This document shows positions 52,805-60,902 of a DNA stretch of 64,000 nt, piece by piece. The stretch covers positions 248,001-312,000 of the forward strand of contig NZ_FVZL01000001.1 of assembly GCF_900168295.1 (NCBI RefSeq), given 5' to 3'. A program made the translations under genes and the position numbers. The first letter of the stretch is position 1. Each line of letters opens with the position of its first letter. The notes below the pieces were generated by a model. That model saw only the letters and a program-made list of their open reading frames with translations. It made no database searches and was not told the origin of the DNA. The DNA is from Arthrobacter sp. P2b (GTDB lineage Bacteria; Actinomycetota; Actinomycetes; Actinomycetales; Micrococcaceae).

Positions 52805-53206
52805 TTACCGGTATGCGGCCACGAACGGTGCGCTGGTCGGCACGATCTGCTTGCCCAGCGGCATCAATGACACCGGAATCAGTTTCAGGTTGGCGATGGC
52901 CAGCGGGATGCCGATGATGGTGACGGCCATGGCAAAAGCCGTCACCACGTGCCCGATGGCGATCCAGATGCCCGCCACCAGCAGCCAGACCACGTTGCCC
53001 AGCAGCGAAAAGACACCCGAGCCGCCCGGCTTGTCCACCACGGTCCGGCCGAACGGCCAGAGCGTGTAGGCGGCGATCCGGAATGAGGCGATGCCCCACG
53101 GGATGGTGATGATCAGCAGGCAGCAAATCACCCCGGCCGCGAAATAGCCGAGCGCCAGCCAGAACCCGCCGAAAACCAGCCAGATGATGTTGAGCAGTGT
53201 CTTCAT
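52805..53206 (-). CDS. YccF-domain inner membrane protein
   Basis: This 133-residue protein has four hydrophobic segments arranged as two YccF repeats. The first half reads LLNIIWLVFGGFWLALGY and IPWGIASFRIAAYTLWPFGR. The second reads LLGNVVWLLVAGIWIAIGH and IPLAIANLKLIPVSLMPLGK. The duplicated N-x-x-W and IPxxIA marks are typical. The ATG at 53206 lacks a clear Shine-Dalgarno. Function unknown. Confidence 0.88.
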   Translation of the reverse strand: MKTLLNIIWLVFGGFWLALGYFAAGVICCLLIITIPWGIASFRIAAYTLWPFGRTVVDKPGGSGVFSLLGNVVWLLVAGIWIAIGHVVTAFAMAVTIIGIPLAIANLKLIPVSLMPLGKQIVPTSAPFVAAYR

Positions 53207-53304
53207 CCATCCATTGTGCCCCGGCAGGTTCCACCCGGATGTAGGGGGATCCCCTGACCGGACCCTGAAAACGGAAGTCCTGGCGGGGGCATCCCCGCGG
53301 GCCG

Positions 53305-53916
53305 TCAGACCGTGGCGTCCGACTTCGCGGCCTGCACGAAGGCGCGGATCTTGGCCAGGTCCTTGACCCCGCGGGATGCCTCCACGCCGGAGGACACGTC
53401 CACGCCCCACGCGTTGGCCGCCACGGACGCCTGCGCCACGTTGGCGGGGTCCAGGCCGCCGGCGAGCAGCCACCGGCGCCCCTGGAGTTCGGGCACCTCG
53501 GCCATGGCGGCGTAATCCCACGCTTCACCCGAACCGGGAACCGCGGAGTCGATCAGCAGCAGGTCCTCGCCCCAGTCTTCAATCTCTGACCGGGCGGCAC
53601 CCATCGTAACGGCCCTGATCAGCTTCATGCCGGCGTCGTGCACTGTTTCCACGTCCTGGCGGGAGCGGGAGCCATGCAGCTGGATCCACTCCAGTCCCGC
53701 GGCCCGGGCAATGGCGACGGCGTCGGCCACCGGCTCGTGGCGGAACACGGCGATCGGGGACACCCCTGCGGGGACCTCCGCCAGCAGCGAGGTCACCTGG
53801 CCCGGCGAGACAACCCGGGGGCTGGCGGTGAGGACAAAACCCACAGCATCAGCGCCGGCGTCCACCGCCTCACGGATGGATTCGGGTGTACTGAGACCAC
53901 ACACTTTGACGAACAT
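53305..53916 (-). CDS. trpF: phosphoribosylanthranilate isomerase
   Basis: This 203-residue TIM-barrel enzyme converts N-phosphoribosylanthranilate to CdRP in tryptophan synthesis. The motif VKVCGLSTPESI carries the catalytic Cys. IQLHGSRSRQDV, the catalytic Asp in LLIDSAVPGSGE, AGGLDPANV and VDVSSGVEASRGVKD follow. AAGGAG precedes the ATG. Other trp genes are absent from the window. Confidence 0.93.
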   Translation of the reverse strand: MFVKVCGLSTPESIREAVDAGADAVGFVLTASPRVVSPGQVTSLLAEVPAGVSPIAVFRHEPVADAVAIARAAGLEWIQLHGSRSRQDVETVHDAGMKLIRAVTMGAARSEIEDWGEDLLLIDSAVPGSGEAWDYAAMAEVPELQGRRWLLAGGLDPANVAQASVAANAWGVDVSSGVEASRGVKDLAKIRAFVQAAKSDATV

Positions 53917-54017
53917 TCCCGGCTCCTTCAGGCTGTTTTCGTGTTGACCCCCCGGAGGAGAGTAGCAGGCAACGCCCCACCCCGCGATGCCCGCACCAGA
54001 CGAACTAGGCTGGGCTG

Positions 54018-54608
54018 ATGGAAATCATCCGCTTCGCTGACCTCAAAGCCGAACCGTGGCGCAACGGCGGCGGGGTGACACGGCAGATCGCGAGCCGGCC
54101 CACGCCTGCATCCCCCGTCCAGGGCGGGGCCGGCGACGGTGGCTGGGACTGGCGGGTCAGCATCGCGGATGTGACCAAGGCCGGTGAGTTTTCCCCGTTT
54201 CCCGGCATGGAGCGCGTCCTCACGGTGGTCGAGGGCGAACTCCTGCTGCTCTCCGTGGACGGGGCCGAACACCTCATGGAGAAGTACCGCCCGTTCCGGT
54301 TCGCCGGTGGAGCAGCCACCGTCAGCAAACTGCCCATGGGCGATGTCCGGAACCTTAACGTCATCACCCGGGCCGGGGCCTTCAAGGGCTTTACGTCCAT
54401 CATCGAGTTGTCCAAAAAGCGCGCCCACCCCGTGTTCGAAGGGCAGCTGGGGATCCTGCTGCAGGGGCAGGCCACGGTGGGCGCCGGCGACGGTGACCCA
54501 ACGGACCTGGGCCGGTACGACGCCGTCGTCGGTTCTGATGCCGACACTCCAAACATCCTTGGCCGCGGCTTCCTGGCCGTCGTCTCCATCGACCCCGTTG
54601 AGGACTAG
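54018..54608 (+). CDS. hutD: HutD family protein
   Basis: This 196-residue protein is a HutD-type bicupin: EPWRNGGGVTRQIAS at the N-terminus, WDWRVSIADVTKAGEFSPFPGMERV and the cupin strands with LLLLSVDG. HutD was linked to histidine use in pseudomonads, but no hut genes are near and stand-alone copies are common. TAGGCT ends six bases before the ATG with no Shine-Dalgarno, so the message is likely leaderless. Confidence 0.88.
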   Translation: MEIIRFADLKAEPWRNGGGVTRQIASRPTPASPVQGGAGDGGWDWRVSIADVTKAGEFSPFPGMERVLTVVEGELLLLSVDGAEHLMEKYRPFRFAGGAATVSKLPMGDVRNLNVITRAGAFKGFTSIIELSKKRAHPVFEGQLGILLQGQATVGAGDGDPTDLGRYDAVVGSDADTPNILGRGFLAVVSIDPVED

Positions 54609-54695
54609 CCCGTACCCCGGATAGGCCAGCCTCGCCTTCGGAAGCAGAGCCTTTCCACACTGGTTACCGGTAGCCGCCGTCCCTAGACTCAGGCT

Positions 54696-55226
54696 ATGAC
54701 CACTTCAACATTCAACGCGCTCCTGTCCACCCAGATCGGCAACGAATTCACGGCCTCGCAGCAGTACATTGCCGTAGCCACCTGGTTCGCCAACCAGGAC
54801 CTTCCGCAGCTGGCCCGCTACTTCTACCGCCAGTCCGTGGAAGAACGGAACCACGCGATGATGATGGTGCAGTACATGCTGGACCGGCACATCCCCTTCA
54901 CCATTCCCGGCGTCCCGGCCGTCCGCAACGACTTCGCCTCCGTCACTGAGCCGCTGGCCCTCGCCCTGCAGCAGGAGAAGGAAGTCACCCGCAATATCGA
55001 GGACCTGTTCCGGGCGGCCCGCGGCGAGAACGACGCCCTCGGCGAGCAGTTCATGCTCTGGTTCCTCAAGGAGCAGGTGGAGGAGGTGGCGTCCATGACC
55101 ACGCTGCTGAACATCGCCGAACGCGCGGACAACCTGTTCGACATTGAGAACTTCATCGCCCGTGAAACTGTCGGCGACGGCGGCCGCGACAGTGCCGCCC
55201 CGGTAGCGGCCGGCGGCACACTCTAA
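54696..55226 (+). CDS. ferritin
   Basis: This 176-residue four-helix protein stores iron by oxidising Fe(II). The ferroxidase ligands are visible: Glu in IGNEFTASQQY, the E-x-x-H of SVEERNHAMMMVQYM, and Glu in the later MLWFLKEQVEEVA. It is a non-haem ferritin of the Ftn type, as no bacterioferritin haem Met is apparent. TAGACT ends six bases before the ATG without a Shine-Dalgarno, suggesting a leaderless message. A 66-bp palindromic repeat follows its stop. Confidence 0.93.
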   Translation: MTTSTFNALLSTQIGNEFTASQQYIAVATWFANQDLPQLARYFYRQSVEERNHAMMMVQYMLDRHIPFTIPGVPAVRNDFASVTEPLALALQQEKEVTRNIEDLFRAARGENDALGEQFMLWFLKEQVEEVASMTTLLNIAERADNLFDIENFIARETVGDGGRDSAAPVAAGGTL

Positions 55227-55237
55227 CCGCCGCCCCC

Positions 55238-55303
55238 CCCAACTGAGTAGCGCTAACTGTCGTTTTGACGGCCCAAAGCGACAGTTAGCGCTACTTACTT
55301 GGG
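55238..55303. repeat. 66-bp palindromic intergenic repeat, copy 2
   Basis: The outer arms begin CCCAACTGAGTAGC and end GCTACTTACTTGGG, with inner arms GCTAACTGTCG and CGACAGTTAGC. It lies between the ferritin gene and the riboswitch-SMR unit. See copies at 10633 and 60798. Confidence 0.85.
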
Positions 55304-55392
55304 TTCACCCCCGGCGGTGAAGTTGGCCACCAACGTGGCCACCCGCCGTCGGGCGTTGCTACGCTGGAAACCAAGGCTCCCATCCGGAGCCT

Positions 55393-55432
55393 CCGGACGA
55401 CGGTCCAGTACCCGGAACGCGACAAGACTGGC
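55393..55432 (+). ncRNA. guanidine-III (ykkC-III) riboswitch
   Basis: The segment begins CCGGACGA, continues with TACCCGG and ends with GACAAGACTGG. These blocks occur in the same order and at nearly the same spacing as in the Thermobifida guanidine-III aptamer I remember, which forms a two-helix pseudoknot of about 41 bases. The second helix pairs CCAGT (55405-55409) with ACTGG (55427-55431). The AAGGA ribosome binding site begins only two bases after the aptamer, so ligand binding would act on translation of the first SMR gene. Confidence 0.85.
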
Positions 55433-55445
55433 CAAAGGATCTGTA

Positions 55446-55769
55446 ATGTCCTGGTTAATCCTTCTGGCCTCCGGCGCCCTTGAAGCCGTCTGGGCCGCAG
55501 CCCTGCACCGCGCATTCGAAACCACCGGCCGCCGCCGCGTCGCCGCAGCCGCCCTGTTCCTGGTGTCCGTGACCGCAAGCACCGCCGGCCTGGCCATCGC
55601 CATGCAATCCATTCCCACCGGCACCGCCTACGCCGTCTGGGTAGGTGTTGGCGTGGTCCTGACCTCCGCCTACGCGATCATCACCAAGGTGGAACGTCCG
55701 ACGGCGGCGCGCCTGCTCCTGCTCTCCGGCATCGCCGCGTGCGTGGTGGGCCTGAAGGTGGTGGCGTAA
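55446..55769 (+). CDS. SMR-family guanidinium exporter subunit 1 (Gdx-like)
   Basis: This 107-residue protein has four membrane helices and the SMR signature. Glu13 in the first helix (ASGALEAVWAAAL) is the proton/substrate residue, and GTAYAVWVGVGVVLTS lies in the third helix. The Gdx branch of SMR exports guanidinium in exchange for protons. A guanidine-III riboswitch lies directly upstream, so this is the natural reading. Start at 55446 follows AAGGA by six bases. Its stop overlaps the next SMR start by one base (TAATG), so the two are translated together and probably form a heterodimer. Confidence 0.92.
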   Translation: MSWLILLASGALEAVWAAALHRAFETTGRRRVAAAALFLVSVTASTAGLAIAMQSIPTGTAYAVWVGVGVVLTSAYAIITKVERPTAARLLLLSGIAACVVGLKVVA

Positions 55770-56152
55770 TGCTGCGGCGTTCCCTCCCCTGGCTGGTCCT
55801 CCTGGCCTCCGCCGTCCTCGAAGCAGTGTGGGCCACGGCCCTGGGCCTCTCCGACGGCTTCAGCAAACCGGTGCCCACCCTGGTATTCATCGTCACCGCC
55901 GCGCTGAGCATGCTGGGCCTTGGCATGGCCATCCGCCGCATCCCGCTGGGCACTGCCTACGCCATTTGGGTGGGCGTCGGGGCTGCCTTGACGGTGGGCT
56001 GGGCCATGGCCACCGGCGTGGAGCCCTTCAGCGTGCTGAAGGTGCTGTTCATCGCCGGGATCGTGGGCTGCGCGGCCGGGTTGAAGGCACTTCCCGGGGA
56101 GAAGGGGCACCCGGCTCCCGATCAGCCTGCCCGTGAGACCTCCCACCGCTGA
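55769..56152 (+). CDS. SMR-family guanidinium exporter subunit 2 (Gdx-like)
   Basis: This 127-residue partner also has four helices, Glu19 in SAVLEAVWATAL and GTAYAIWVGVGAALTVGWA in the third helix. It has a 20-residue hydrophilic C-terminal tail absent from its partner. Paired SMR proteins often insert in opposite orientations; a charge count on both loops would test this. It shares the transcript and the riboswitch with the first gene. Confidence 0.92.
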   Translation: MLRRSLPWLVLLASAVLEAVWATALGLSDGFSKPVPTLVFIVTAALSMLGLGMAIRRIPLGTAYAIWVGVGAALTVGWAMATGVEPFSVLKVLFIAGIVGCAAGLKALPGEKGHPAPDQPARETSHR

Positions 56153-56168
56153 GTCTCCCGCGCTGACT

Positions 56169-56250
56169 CTCCCCACCTTTGAGGCGCGCCGACGGCGTGT
56201 CCCGGCGAATCGCCGTCGTCCTTGGCGCTCCCGGATTCAAAGGTGGGGAG
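56169..56250. repeat. 82-bp composite palindrome after the SMR pair
   Basis: Outer arms CTCCCCACCTTTGA and its perfect 14-bp complement enclose inner arms GACGGCG and CGCCGTC. It fills most of the gap between the SMR pair and the kinase and could act as a terminator, although no T run follows. Confidence 0.75.
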
Positions 56251-56277
56251 ATTCGGCGCACCGTTTAGGCTTTTGCC

Positions 56278-56904
56278 ATGGACTCCCCCGAGATCTCCCA
56301 GGCCATGGACGCCCTCCGGCGCCGGCTGGTTCCCGGTACGCGGACCATCCTGGGCATCACAGGGGCGCCCGGCTCCGGAAAATCCACCCTCGCGGCATGG
56401 ATCCAGCAGCAATTCGCCCCCGGCACGGCCATAGTGGTCCCGATGGACGGCTTCCACCTGGGAAACGCCATCATCGAGGGCACGCCCCTTCGCCGGCGCA
56501 AGGGCGCCATCGACACGTTCGACGCCGGCGGGTACCTTTCGCTGCTCCGCCGCCTCGTCCGCCGGGACGAGGCAGTGGTCTACGCCCCGGAATTCCGGCG
56601 CACCCTTGACGAACCCGTGGCCGCTTCCATCGCCGTCCCGGCCGAAGTGCCGCTGGTCATCACCGAGGGAAACTACCTGCTCGCGGAGCAGGAGCCCTGG
56701 AAAGAGGTCCGGGCCCAGCTGGACGAGGTCTGGTTTGTGGACACGCCGCGGGAGCTGCGGCTGGAACGGCTGGTGGCGAGGCATGTGTCGTTCGGGATGG
56801 ACCAGGCGGCAGCCGAAGCCTGGGCAAACGGCCCGGACGAGGCGAATGCCCGGCTGATCCAGGCCACCAAGCCCGGCGCGGACCGCATCATTCCCTGGTA
56901 CTGA
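56278..56904 (+). CDS. P-loop nucleoside/sugar kinase (uridine-kinase-like)
   Basis: This 208-residue kinase has Walker A GAPGSGKST at about 29-37 and the substrate segment VPMDGFHLGN, then VITEGNYLL (Walker B-like) and RHVSFGMD in the lid. It resembles the uridine kinase/pantothenate kinase group sometimes called nucleoside or fructose-transport kinases, and the substrate is unclear. TAGGCT ends six bases before the ATG and no Shine-Dalgarno is seen, so it is probably leaderless. An aldo/keto reductase follows 19 bases after its stop. Confidence 0.85.
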   Translation: MDSPEISQAMDALRRRLVPGTRTILGITGAPGSGKSTLAAWIQQQFAPGTAIVVPMDGFHLGNAIIEGTPLRRRKGAIDTFDAGGYLSLLRRLVRRDEAVVYAPEFRRTLDEPVAASIAVPAEVPLVITEGNYLLAEQEPWKEVRAQLDEVWFVDTPRELRLERLVARHVSFGMDQAAAEAWANGPDEANARLIQATKPGADRIIPWY

Positions 56905-56923
56905 CAAGCGAAGAGGAGAACGC

Positions 56924-57907
56924 ATGGTGGCACTCGGCAACGGCCTCGACGTCAGCCCGCTCGGGTTCGGCGGCATGGCCCTCACTCCCGTGTACGGCGA
57001 GGTGGACCCGGCCGACGCACTCAAAACACTGCACCACGCCGTGGACTCCGGTGTCAGCTTTATCGACACCGCGGACGTCTATGGCGGAGGCAGCAATGAG
57101 GAACTGATCGGCCGGCTGCTCAGGGAGCGCCGGGACGAGGTGCAGCTGGCCACGAAGTTTGCGCTCGTCGGGAACCCGGCCGGCGGCTACACCGACATCC
57201 GGAACGACGCCGCGTATATCCGGCAGGCGGTGGACCGGAGCCTGCAGCGGCTGGGCACCGACGTCATTGACCTCTACTACATGCACCGCCGTGACCTCCG
57301 CGTTCCGATTGTGGAAACCGTGGAGGCCATGGCGGAGCTTGTGCAGCAGGGCAAGGTCCGGCACCTGGGCCTGTCCGAAGTGACCGCCCGGGAGTTGGAG
57401 GATGCCTTCGCTGTCCACCCCATTGCAGCGGTCCAGAGTGAATGGTCCATCTGGAGCCGCGACGTGGAACGCAACGTTGTTCCTGCCGCAGCCGCCCTGG
57501 GGGTGGGGTTTGTGCCGTATTCGCCGCTGGGCCGGGGATTCCTCACCGGCACCGTTGACGCCGCCAGCCTTGGAGACAATGACTTCCGGCGCCGGATTCC
57601 AAGGTTTTCCCCGGACGCCGCCAGCGCCAACCAGGCAGTTGTGTCGGCCGTCCGGTCAGTGGCCGGCGACCTTGGTGCGACGCCCGCCCAGACGGCCCTG
57701 GCCTGGCTGTTGGCGCAGGGCAAGCGGCTGGGTTTGCCGGTCGTTCCCATCCCCGGTACGCGTAAACGGAACCGGATCGATGAAAACCTGGGCGCGCTGG
57801 CCCTGGACCTCACCCCGGCGCAACTGGACGCCCTGGACGCGGCCTCGGACGCCGTCGTCGGCTCCCGTTCCGCGGATCCGCAGTGGGTGTCGGAGGGCCG
57901 TGAATAG
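56924..57907 (+). CDS. aldo/keto reductase
   Basis: This 327-residue TIM-barrel oxidoreductase reduces a carbonyl with NADPH. The catalytic tetrad positions are visible: Asp and Tyr in FIDTADVYGGGSNEE, Lys in QLATKFALVG and His in YYMHRRD. The nucleotide-binding region reads PIPGTRKRNRIDENLGAL. AGAGGAGAA precedes the ATG. It lies close behind the kinase gene and just before an MBL gene. Confidence 0.92.
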   Translation: MVALGNGLDVSPLGFGGMALTPVYGEVDPADALKTLHHAVDSGVSFIDTADVYGGGSNEELIGRLLRERRDEVQLATKFALVGNPAGGYTDIRNDAAYIRQAVDRSLQRLGTDVIDLYYMHRRDLRVPIVETVEAMAELVQQGKVRHLGLSEVTARELEDAFAVHPIAAVQSEWSIWSRDVERNVVPAAAALGVGFVPYSPLGRGFLTGTVDAASLGDNDFRRRIPRFSPDAASANQAVVSAVRSVAGDLGATPAQTALAWLLAQGKRLGLPVVPIPGTRKRNRIDENLGALALDLTPAQLDALDAASDAVVGSRSADPQWVSEGRE

Positions 57908-57916
57908 ACTCGTCCC

Positions 57917-58567
57917 ATGGACTCACTTCAGTACGACCTGCCGGCCCTGACCATCCGCCGGATCTCCGTCAGCGAGATGGACAACAACGTGTACCTGCTG
58001 ACCGCGAAGGCGAGCGGGGAACAGGTGCTCATCGACGCAGCGGACGACCTTCCCGCCATCCAGCAACTGCTGGCGGACGCCTCCGCGGACACGGCGGCTC
58101 CGCCCCGGCTCGCGCTGATCGCCACCACCCACCAGCACTGGGACCATGTCCGGGCGCTGAAGGAGCTGGCTGCGGCGACGGGTGCGCCCACCGCCGCAGG
58201 GACGGACGACGCCGACGCGCTGCCTGTTCCGGTGGACCGGCGGCTTGGGCACGGGGACCGGGTGGCCGTGGACGGCTTTGAGCTCACGGCTGTCCACCTG
58301 AGGGGGCACACGCCGGGCTCGATCGCGTTTGTGTACCAGGACCCGGAGGGCCCGGCGCACATCTTTTCCGGTGATTCGCTGTTTCCGGGCGGCGTGGGCA
58401 ATACGCAGAAGGACCCGGAGCGGTTCAACCAGCTGCTCAGCGACGTCACGGAGCGGCTGTTCGGCACCTATCCTGATACCGCCGTCGTGCATCCCGGCCA
58501 CGGCAAGCCCACCACCCTCGGTGCCGAGCGGCCACACCTTGAGGAGTGGCGCGCCCGGGGCTGGTGA
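57917..58567 (+). CDS. metallo-beta-lactamase-fold hydrolase
   Basis: This 216-residue protein is a glyoxalase-II-like MBL hydrolase: TTHQHWDHVRAL (HxHxDH), VHLRGHTPGSIAFV, the bridging Asp in IFSGDSLFPGGVGN, and the last His in VVHPGHGKPTTLG. The substrate is probably a thioester or similar, as in other short MBL hydrolases. TAGACT ends six bases before the ATG, overlapping the end of the preceding gene, so it has its own leaderless promoter. A repeat hairpin follows its stop. Confidence 0.9.
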   Translation: MDSLQYDLPALTIRRISVSEMDNNVYLLTAKASGEQVLIDAADDLPAIQQLLADASADTAAPPRLALIATTHQHWDHVRALKELAAATGAPTAAGTDDADALPVPVDRRLGHGDRVAVDGFELTAVHLRGHTPGSIAFVYQDPEGPAHIFSGDSLFPGGVGNTQKDPERFNQLLSDVTERLFGTYPDTAVVHPGHGKPTTLGAERPHLEEWRARGW

Positions 58568-58574
58568 GGAACGC

Positions 58575-58613
58575 GGTGGTTGAGCCTGTCAAAACCCGAC
58601 AGGCTCAACCACC
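58575..58613. repeat. 39-bp GGTTGAGCC hairpin repeat, copy B (likely terminator)
   Basis: GGTGGTTGAGCCTGTC and its perfect 16-bp complement flank a seven-base loop. It lies between the convergent MBL and helicase genes, as copy A lies between two convergent genes. Confidence 0.85.
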
Positions 58614-58625
58614 GAAAACGGAACG

Positions 58626-60515
58626 CTAGCGGCCGCGGCGTTCGTTGGACGCCGGAGCCGATGCACGGCGCGGACCGCCGGAGCGGCCTCCACCGGAGCG
58701 GCCACCGCCGTTGCCGGCAGCGTAGGATCCGCCGGAGGTGCCGCCGGTGTTGGAGGACCAGACAGCCTTGTTGCCGCCGCTGGCCGCAGCAGCACCTGCG
58801 CCGGCGGAGCGCCCGCCGGTGCGTGCACCTGTGCCTGCAGCTGCTGCACGCTGGCCGGTGGCCGGACGTCCGCTGCGCTGGCCGCCGGTGGAAGCCGGGC
58901 GTCCGGTTCCGCCGCGGGGAGCGTCACTGCGGGTTACGCGGGATTCTGCACGTCCGTCTGAACCGCGGCCGGCCGATGCCCGGCCACCTGCCGCGGGAAC
59001 GTCGTTGCGGTGCGTGGAGGCGGTGCCGCGGCCACGGGCGTTGCGGCGGGCAGCCGCAGCGGCAATCGCGCGGTCCTCGTTCTGCTCGGCATTGCGATCG
59101 AACGCTGCGCGGGCTTCGGTGCGGCCTTCGAAGGCTGCTGCCCGGCGCTCGGCGCGGGGAACGTCGGTGCGGACCGGTTCGGCCGAAACCTTGCCGCGGC
59201 CACCACGGCCGCCGCGACCACCGGTTGTGGGAGCAGCCTGGCGGCGGGCGCGCTTGCGCTCGGCGTTGGCGCCTGTGGAGGTTCCGCCGCCCTGCTTCTG
59301 GGCCTTGGCAGCCAGCAGTGCGGCGCGGGTGCGGGGGTCAACCTTGTCGGCGATTTCGCCCACCAGGTCAGCCACGATCGGGGAGTTGGCGGTGACACGC
59401 TCGAAGGTGACCTCCACGCCGGCAGCCTTCATCAGTTTCTTGACGTCGGTCTGCTGCTCCGGGAGGGTCAGCGTGACCACGGTGCCGTCGGAACCGGCAC
59501 GCGCGGTACGGCCGGAGCGGTGCAGGTATGCCTTGTGCTCGGTGGGCGGATCCACGTGGATCACCAGTTCGACGTCGTCCACGTGGACACCGCGGGCTGC
59601 GACGTCGGTAGCCACCAGGACGCGCACATCGCCGTTGGAGAACTCGGCGAGGTTGCGGTCACGGGCGTTCTGCGACAGGTTGCCGTGCAGGTCTACAGCG
59701 GGGATCCCGGCGTCGGTCAGGGTCTTGGCCAGCTTGCGGGCGTGGTGCTTGGTCCGCATGAAGAGGACGCGGCGGCCGGCGCCGGAGGCGAGCTCCACGA
59801 TCAGCTGCTTCTTAACGGTCTGGTCGTTGACCACCAGCACGTGGTGCTCCATGGTGGTCACCGCGGCCTGCGGATCGTCCACGGAATGGGTCAGCGGGTT
59901 GGACAGGTAGCGCTGGACGATCTTGTCCACGCCGTTGTCCAGGGTGGCGGAGAAGAGCAGGCGCTGACCCTGGCTGGGGGTCATGTCCATGAGCTTCTTC
60001 ACCACGGGCAGGAAGCCGAGGTCCGCCATGTGGTCGGCCTCGTCCAGGACGGTGATCTCCACGGCCTCGAGTGTGAGGATGCGCTGGCGGATCAGGTCCT
60101 CCAGGCGGCCTGGGCAGGCAATGACAATGTCGACGCCGGCGCGCAGTGCCTTTTCCTGGCGTGCCTGCGAGATGCCGCCGTAGATCACGGTGGTGTTCAG
60201 GCCGGCAGCCTTGGCCAGCGGCTCGATGGTGGCGTTGATCTGGGTGGCCAGTTCACGGGTGGGTGCCAGCACCAGGCCCATGGGGCGGCCGGGCTTGCGG
60301 AAGTACGGAGCCTCGCGCTCGGCCAAGCGGGCCACCAGCGGGATGGCGAAGGCGATGGTCTTGCCGGAACCCGTGCGGCCGCGGCCCAGGACGTCGCGTC
60401 CGGACAGCGTGTCAGGCAGGGTCTTCACCTGGATGGGGAAGGGGGTTTCGATTCCCTGCGCGGCGAGGGTGTCGGCGAGGGCTTTGGGTGTGCCAAGGGC
60501 AGCGAAAGTAGTCAA
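58626..60515 (-). CDS. DEAD-box RNA helicase with long RG-rich tail
   Basis: This 629-residue helicase unwinds RNA, probably in ribosome assembly or cold adaptation. Core motifs are GRTGSGKT, APTRELA, DEADHMAD, SAT, and in the second domain VATDVAARGVHV and HRSGRTARAG. After about residue 400 comes a 230-residue low-complexity tail rich in Arg, Gly, Ala and Ser, ending SNERRGR, a likely RNA-binding region. The first possible start after an in-frame stop is TTG at 60515. The site has only a weak purine stretch upstream. A terminator-like hairpin lies about 175 bases upstream on the same strand. Confidence 0.93.
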   Translation of the reverse strand: MTTFAALGTPKALADTLAAQGIETPFPIQVKTLPDTLSGRDVLGRGRTGSGKTIAFAIPLVARLAEREAPYFRKPGRPMGLVLAPTRELATQINATIEPLAKAAGLNTTVIYGGISQARQEKALRAGVDIVIACPGRLEDLIRQRILTLEAVEITVLDEADHMADLGFLPVVKKLMDMTPSQGQRLLFSATLDNGVDKIVQRYLSNPLTHSVDDPQAAVTTMEHHVLVVNDQTVKKQLIVELASGAGRRVLFMRTKHHARKLAKTLTDAGIPAVDLHGNLSQNARDRNLAEFSNGDVRVLVATDVAARGVHVDDVELVIHVDPPTEHKAYLHRSGRTARAGSDGTVVTLTLPEQQTDVKKLMKAAGVEVTFERVTANSPIVADLVGEIADKVDPRTRAALLAAKAQKQGGGTSTGANAERKRARRQAAPTTGGRGGRGGRGKVSAEPVRTDVPRAERRAAAFEGRTEARAAFDRNAEQNEDRAIAAAAARRNARGRGTASTHRNDVPAAGGRASAGRGSDGRAESRVTRSDAPRGGTGRPASTGGQRSGRPATGQRAAAAGTGARTGGRSAGAGAAAASGGNKAVWSSNTGGTSGGSYAAGNGGGRSGGGRSGGPRRASAPASNERRGR

Positions 60516-60688
60516 AAGTCAAAGGTCTTTCAGGCGGTATCCGTGCGGATATCGGCCCCCGATGCCGGTTGGCCCAGGGGTTCGCCGAAGAAAATTCAGG
60601 TGATCAACCAGCCTGCTGCCGCTTATGCAAAACGGCGGCCGGGACCAAATGGAACGCGTTCATCGACGCAGGATGTGCCTCTCACATG

Positions 60689-60726
60689 AAAAAAGCCCTG
60701 TCCCCTAAATGAAGGGGTACATGGGC
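60689..60726 (-). terminator. terminator-like hairpin in the helicase leader (possible attenuator)
   Basis: On the minus strand GCCC, GT and CCCCT pair with AGGGG, AC and GGGC around a short loop and are followed directly by TTTTTT. No leftward gene lies to its right, so a transcript ending here could only come from the helicase promoter. It may attenuate that leader. Confidence 0.55.
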
Positions 60727-60797
60727 ATCACTGCACATCAAGTTCCACCATTCTAGCATCCCGGCGGAGCAGACCCGTTTTCGGGTCGCTTCCGCTG

Positions 60798-60863
60798 CCC
60801 AACTGAGTAGCACCAAGTGTCGTATTGAGGCCCCGGAACGACAGTTGCTGCTACTTGGTTGGG
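60798..60863. repeat. 66-bp palindromic intergenic repeat, copy 3
   Basis: The outer arms begin CCCAACTGAGTAGCA and end TGCTACTTGGTTGGG, with inner arms TGTCG and CGACA. It lies in the 387-bp gap between the helicase and the methyltransferase. That gap otherwise holds only the leader hairpin at 60689. Confidence 0.85.
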
Positions 60864-60902
60864 GGCGTTGCCTTAGAAGTCGGTGCAGGGCAGTGTTGAG
60901 GC

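Noticed and set aside
55300..55392. Guanidine-I or guanidine-II aptamer upstream of the SMR pair
   Set aside because: Hairpins such as GGAC-GACG-GTCC lack the ACGR tetraloop of class II and the class I core is absent; the class III blocks explain the region.
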